A DNA stretch of 64,000 nucleotides from Methylocystis bryophila (GTDB lineage: Bacteria > Pseudomonadota > Alphaproteobacteria > Rhizobiales > Beijerinckiaceae). Shown piece after piece: positions 60,708 through 64,000 of this stretch; the stretch's first letter is position 1; each line of letters opens with the position of its first letter. The stretch is taken from positions 4,414,501-4,478,500 of the forward strand of contig NZ_AP027149.1 in NCBI RefSeq assembly GCF_027925445.1. Direction: 5' to 3'. The notes under the pieces were generated by a model. That model had not been told where the DNA came from, made no database searches, and saw only the letters and a program-made list of their open reading frames with translations. Position numbers and translations under genes: made by a program.

Positions 60708-61571
60708 ATGTCCCTTACCCAAGCAGCGATCCTCAACAGCGCGCTTCTTCGCAACGCGAGACGCTCGTCGTTGCTATGGCAGGACTCCGCGGCCTATGAG
60801 CCCACGGTCGAGCTGTTCGATCTAACGATCCGCAACAGCAGCCTGGAGCAGGCGGCAATTGACCTGGCCAAGCGCGCGCGCATCGGCCGCCGCATGCGTG
60901 TGAGCTTCGTCAATGCTCATGTCATCAACGTCGCGGCGAGCAACCCTGCCTATGCGCGCGTTCTCCAGGGCGTCGACCGGCTCTACGCCGACGGCAGCGG
61001 CATGGCGCTCGCCGCCCGCTGGAACGGCTCGCCGCTCGCCGACAATGTGAATGGCACCGACCTCTTCCCGCTGCTCTGCGCGGAGGCCGAAAAGGCGGGC
61101 GTGACGATCTTCCTGCTCGGCGGCAAGCCTGGCGTGGCCAAGGCCGCAGCGAAAACCGTCAAGGCCATGGGCCATGACGATGTGATCGCCGGCGTGCATC
61201 ACGGCTACATCAACAGCCCTGCAGACACGCAGCGCGTCATCGAAGAGATCAACGCCAGCGGCGCCTCGATCCTGCTGGTCGGCATGGGCGTGCCCGTGCA
61301 AGACATCTGGATCGCGAGCCACTTCGACTCGTTGAAAACTTCGGTGGTGGTCGCCGTCGGCGGATTGTTCGACTACTTCTCCGGAAACGTCTCGCGCGCG
61401 CCGACCGTCCTGCGCTCCATCGGCTGCGAATGGACCTGGCGTCTGATGCAAGAGCCGGGTCGACTGGGATCGCGCTACCTGATCGGCAATGTGGCCTTCG
61501 TCCTCCGGGCGCTGGCCTTCGTGGCGCGGGAGCAGTTTGAAGCGCCGCTCCAGGGAAGCGGGGCAAGCTAA
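60708..61571 (+). CDS. WecG/TagA/CpsF family glycosyltransferase
   Basis: A 287-residue GT26 enzyme: TVELFDLTIRNSSLEQA, FVNAHVINVAASNPAYARVL, LYADGSGMALAARW, FLLGGKPGVAKAAA and LVGMGVPVQDIWIA are the family's ordered motifs. It adds N-acetylmannosamine-type sugars to a lipid-linked intermediate in capsule or exopolysaccharide assembly. The ATG at 60708 has AGAGG six bases upstream; ATG 60672 is in frame. It probably works with the sugar transferase at 62207. Confidence 0.85.
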   Translation: MSLTQAAILNSALLRNARRSSLLWQDSAAYEPTVELFDLTIRNSSLEQAAIDLAKRARIGRRMRVSFVNAHVINVAASNPAYARVLQGVDRLYADGSGMALAARWNGSPLADNVNGTDLFPLLCAEAEKAGVTIFLLGGKPGVAKAAAKTVKAMGHDDVIAGVHHGYINSPADTQRVIEEINASGASILLVGMGVPVQDIWIASHFDSLKTSVVVAVGGLFDYFSGNVSRAPTVLRSIGCEWTWRLMQEPGRLGSRYLIGNVAFVLRALAFVAREQFEAPLQGSGAS

Positions 61572-61671
61572 AGCGCGATGCGAGAAGGGGAAACCGGTTT
61601 TCGCACAGTCGCGCTCTAAGCGCCTGGAATCGATCACGCTTTCTGCCTTCGGGCGCCCCCGCCTGAAGGCG
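61571..61671. repeat. Palindromic intergenic repeat, copy 4
   Basis: AAGCGCGATGCGAGAAGGGG and its complementary GCGCTCT arm, followed by GATCACGCTTTCTGCC and a GGGCG-type stem. It is the same bipartite family as at 36964 and 38238 but more degenerate. It starts at the stop codon of the preceding gene. Confidence 0.75.
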
Positions 61672-61778
61672 TCTTGTTCTCATGCGTCTAGCTTAGGCCC
61701 GACCCGCATGTCGCAGCGCCTGCGCCTGCCGCTCCGCGCCTCGATAGCGATTTCCTCGGCGGGGAAGAGGATCGGCTA

Positions 61779-61891
61779 GCGCGTTTCCCGCTCGAACGGA
61801 ATCGTTCGAGCGATAAGGAATCGCGCAAAGTCAAAAAGTTGGAGCATGTCATGACCGGAAAACTGCTTCGCACTTTTCCGTGACATGCTCT
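61779..61891. repeat. Palindromic repeat, copy 5 (inverted)
   Basis: GCGCGTTTCCCGCTCGAACG, then the AGCATGTC ... GACATGCTCT hairpin. It is the element of 38127-38237 in the opposite orientation. The intervening 61672-61778 and the following 61892-62019 show no gene. Confidence 0.8.
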
Positions 61892-62019
61892 AAGCCATGT
61901 CCGGGCTCGTCCTGGCCGCGTCGGCATCTCCTCTAAGACGATCCCTCCCAGCAAGAGACGTGTCCGCGCCACAAGCTCAACTCCGGCGCGGACCGCTCAC
62001 TCGCTTCTACGATTTGCGC

Positions 62020-62206
62020 GATTTTCAATTTGCAATGCAGAACCGCGAAAACGGTCCCTCAAAATCAGGCGCAGCTCCCGCGCGCTTCGCTATTATCATA
62101 ATAAATCAATTAGTTATATATCGCTTCGCCCATGGCGCGTTTCGTGAAACTCCTGGCCCATGAACGCCGGTCGCGGCGAGTTCCAAAGTTCAGAGGCAGG
62201 CACGAG
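62020..62206 (+). promoter_or_regulatory. Leader of the sugar transferase gene
   Basis: Contains CAATTTGCAA, ATAAATCAAT, CGCGTTTCGTGAAACTCCTGG and CATGAACGCC, matching the region upstream of 60708 in order. Both genes then open with ATGTC(C/G)CT(T/C)ACC. This points to a duplicated promoter or leader. Confidence 0.6.
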
Positions 62207-62866
62207 ATGTCGCTCACCACCACCTTCGAGATCCGCAATAACGCGCTGCTTGGCAGCGTAGCCCGTTCGCCGATGTTGAAGCGGGTTGTCGACATCGTCG
62301 GCGCTCTTGGCGCGCTCACGCTGTTTGCGCCCCTGTTCCTGGTGACGGCGATCGCCATCAGGCTGGAGTCGAAGGGTCCGGTCTTCTTCCGCCAAACGCG
62401 GGTCGGCAAGAACGGCGCTCCCTTCTCCATGGTGAAGTTCCGTTCGATGGTCGTCGGAGCCGATGCTCTGCATGCGAAGATGCAGGGCGCGACCACGTCC
62501 CGTCACGACATCCGCTACAAGAACCAAAACGACCCGCGCATCACGCTGACCGGCCGTTTCATCCGCAGATACTCGATCGACGAGCTTCCGCAATTCTGGA
62601 ACGTGCTCATCGGCGACATGTCCCTCGTCGGTCCGCGTCCGGCGCTTCCGTCGGAAGTGGCGAAATATGCCCCGAGCGATCGCGTTCGACTGCGCGTGAA
62701 GCCAGGCATCACCTGCCTCTGGCAGATCGGAGGACGTGCGAATATCGACTTCGTCGGTCAGGTTGCGCTCGACCGCCAATATGTCCGGGATCAGTCGATC
62801 GTCCTCGATCTCTGGATCCTCCTGCGCACCCCCTATGCGGTGCTCTGCGGCGAGGGCGCGTATTAA
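62207..62866 (+). CDS. Polyprenyl-phosphate sugar transferase (WcaJ-like)
   Basis: A 219-residue initiating sugar transferase. One membrane helix (VDIVGALGALTLFAPLFLVTAIAI) precedes the catalytic domain with GPVFFRQTRVGKNGAPFSMVKFRSM, RRYSIDELPQFWNVLIGDMSLVGPRP and KPGITCLWQI. It attaches the first sugar phosphate to undecaprenyl phosphate. It is the short form lacking the N-terminal CoA-binding-like domain. ATG 62207 is chosen; a longer frame begins at 62132. Confidence 0.88.
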   Translation: MSLTTTFEIRNNALLGSVARSPMLKRVVDIVGALGALTLFAPLFLVTAIAIRLESKGPVFFRQTRVGKNGAPFSMVKFRSMVVGADALHAKMQGATTSRHDIRYKNQNDPRITLTGRFIRRYSIDELPQFWNVLIGDMSLVGPRPALPSEVAKYAPSDRVRLRVKPGITCLWQIGGRANIDFVGQVALDRQYVRDQSIVLDLWILLRTPYAVLCGEGAY

Positions 62867-62875
62867 GCGCCCTCG
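62851..62875 (+). terminator. Hairpin at the end of the sugar transferase gene
   Basis: CGAGGGCGC and GCGCCCTCG form a perfect 9-base stem around a 7-base loop that contains the stop codon. No U-run follows, so it is a weak intrinsic terminator at best. Confidence 0.5.
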
Positions 62876-63232
62876 TCAAAATGAGGCGCGAGCGACGGCG
62901 GCGCTCCTCCTTCCCGGGGGCCTGCCGCCGAAACGCTTGCCCCGCACACGCGCAGCCGCACTGCGTGGCGCGGATCTCCTCCCGCACGCGGGCGCCGATC
63001 ACGCAGCTGTTTTCGTCGCTGGTGATGGCGATGCAACCACCTCGGCTCTGCGCAATGGCTCCAGAATGTCCCGGCCGAAGCCAGGGAGGGAAGCTGGAGC
63101 TGACGATCGGACGATCGCCAACTCGCTAGGGCTTTGCGCGGGATGGGCGATATCGGGAAATTCCCCGCAACTGGCTCTGGACAAGCTCGGTTCCGGCGCC
63201 TATAAGCCAGCCCTCCGCGTGATCGCGAAGAC
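62876..63232. other. Gene-free stretch before tRNA-Phe
   Basis: About 357 bases with no supported gene. Short frames on both strands are Arg/Ala-rich shadows. It presumably contains the tRNA promoter. Confidence 0.5.
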
Positions 63233-63308
63233 GCCCGGGTAGCTCAGTTGGTAGAGCATGCGACTGAAAATCGCAGTGTCGGTGGTTCGATTCCGCCCCC
63301 GGGCACCA
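63233..63308 (+). tRNA. tRNA-Phe (GAA)
   Basis: A 76-base tRNA with CCA encoded. The acceptor stem GCCCGGG pairs with CCCGGGC, the D arm has AGCTCAGTTGGTAGAGC, the anticodon loop CTGAAAA carries GAA, and the T arm is GGTTCGATTCC. No integrated element follows its 3' end within the window. Confidence 0.95.
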
Positions 63309-63353
63309 TTAGAATCAAAGATTTAGACGTCGCGCCTCGCCGCGGGCCCCGGC

Positions 63354-64000
63354 TCAATCTTCGCTGCGCGAGCCCCAGGTGGCGTGGCGCACGCCCGCGA
63401 CCCGTTCCAGATCGTTCGTGACCGCGTCGAGCTCCTTGGGATGCACGCTCGTCGCGGCGAGCGTCGCGATGAGCTCGACCTCGTCGTCGCGCTCGGCCTC
63501 CTCTATGTCGCGCACCGGATAGCTCGCCGCCTCGAGCTTCTCGACCAGGAGATCGCGCAATATGTCCCGCTGCGACGGCGTCACCGTCAGGCGCACGTCG
63601 TAAATTCCTTCGAGCGCGCGCTCGTCGATTGGCGCGCGTTCGATCAGCGTGACGAGCGGCCGTAGGAAAGTATTGCCGCCGAGCACGAAAAGGGCCAGCG
63701 CAAACGCCTCGACGGGCAAGCCCGCGCCCGCAAAGCCGCCGGTGACGGCCGAGCACCAAATCGTCGCCGCCGTATTGAGACCGCGTATGTTCGCGCCGTC
63801 CTTGAGAATCACGCCCGCGCCGAGAAAACCCACGCCCGAGGCGATGTATGCAAGCACCTGCACCCCGCCGAGATTGCCGTTGAGCCGCGTCGCCAGATCG
63901 ACGAAGGCCGACGCGCCCAGCGCTACGAGCGCGTTGGTGCGCAGGCCCGCGTTGCGCTGCCGCCACTGACGCTCGGCGCCGATGATCGCGCCGAGCGTCA
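63354..64000 (-). CDS. MgtC/SapB family membrane protein (partial)
   Basis: The 3' portion of an MgtC-family gene that runs off the right edge of the window. Membrane helices with the family motifs are visible: GAERQWRQRNAGLRTNALVALGA, YIASGVGFLGAGVILKDG and GLNTAATIWCSAVTGGFAGAG. A C-terminal soluble ACT-like domain (about the last 90 residues) follows. MgtC proteins aid growth in low magnesium. The start codon is outside the window. Confidence 0.88.
   Translation of the reverse strand, partial: TLGAIIGAERQWRQRNAGLRTNALVALGASAFVDLATRLNGNLGGVQVLAYIASGVGFLGAGVILKDGANIRGLNTAATIWCSAVTGGFAGAGLPVEAFALALFVLGGNTFLRPLVTLIERAPIDERALEGIYDVRLTVTPSQRDILRDLLVEKLEAASYPVRDIEEAERDDEVELIATLAATSVHPKELDAVTNDLERVAGVRHATWGSRSED

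Overview
The window reads as chromosome of an alphaproteobacterial methanotroph of the Methylocystis/Methylosinus type. The support is a complete methanobactin (copper-chelating RiPP) gene set, an MbnP/MbnH pair, high GC and rhizobiales-type palindromic repeats. No methane monooxygenase gene lies in the window, so the genus is an inference.

Layout. (1) 1-2.7 kb, plus strand: a two-component system and a GrpB-like gene. (2) 2.75-20 kb, minus strand: one continuous methanobactin cluster, in transcription order mbnA (a 29-residue precursor), mbnB, mbnC, mbnM, mbnF, a SAM methyltransferase, an MdtABC-like RND pump (adaptor and two permeases), the periplasmic binding protein mbnE, a DUF2946-like gene, a 49-codon membrane peptide, tonB and a second TonB-C-terminal protein. 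It spans precursor, modification, export, periplasmic recapture and TonB energy supply. (3) 20-32 kb: a beta-barrel outer-membrane protein, a methyltransferase, an asparagine-synthase-like protein with an extra C-terminal domain, a LuxR regulator, a second DUF2946-like gene, a trimeric autotransporter and a NodT-type outer-membrane lipoprotein. (4) 32-38 kb: a TonB-dependent receptor, mbnP, mbnH and an ECF sigma factor. The barrel, autotransporter and receptor genes share an identical three-part promoter module with a constant 53-base spacing.

(5) 38.9-57 kb: a vanadium nitrogenase island. vnfA faces a convergent operon vnfE-vnfN-vnfX-nfu-nifB-fdx-hesB. Next come a divergent unknown gene, then nif11, vnfH and a NifX-glyoxalase fusion, divergent from vnfD-vnfG-vnfK and two accessory genes. 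A PhnCDE-like ABC transporter ends the island and is a vanadate-uptake candidate. The VnfD residues that mark V-nitrogenase (C257, H423, Q176, H180, the TGGPRL carbonate loop) fall at the Azotobacter positions. Five GG-N10-GC sigma-54 promoters and one perfect GTAC-N6-GTAC VnfA site can be read directly.

(6) 57.6-62.9 kb: an ATP-grasp protein and three surface-polysaccharide glycosyltransferases, with palindromic repeats between them. (7) 63.2-64 kb: tRNA-Phe and a truncated MgtC-family gene.

The main points for follow-up are the unusual methanobactin core with its added RND/methyltransferase/TonB genes, the V-nitrogenase regulon with a NifX-glyoxalase fusion and new accessory genes, and the shared promoter module of three outer-membrane genes.
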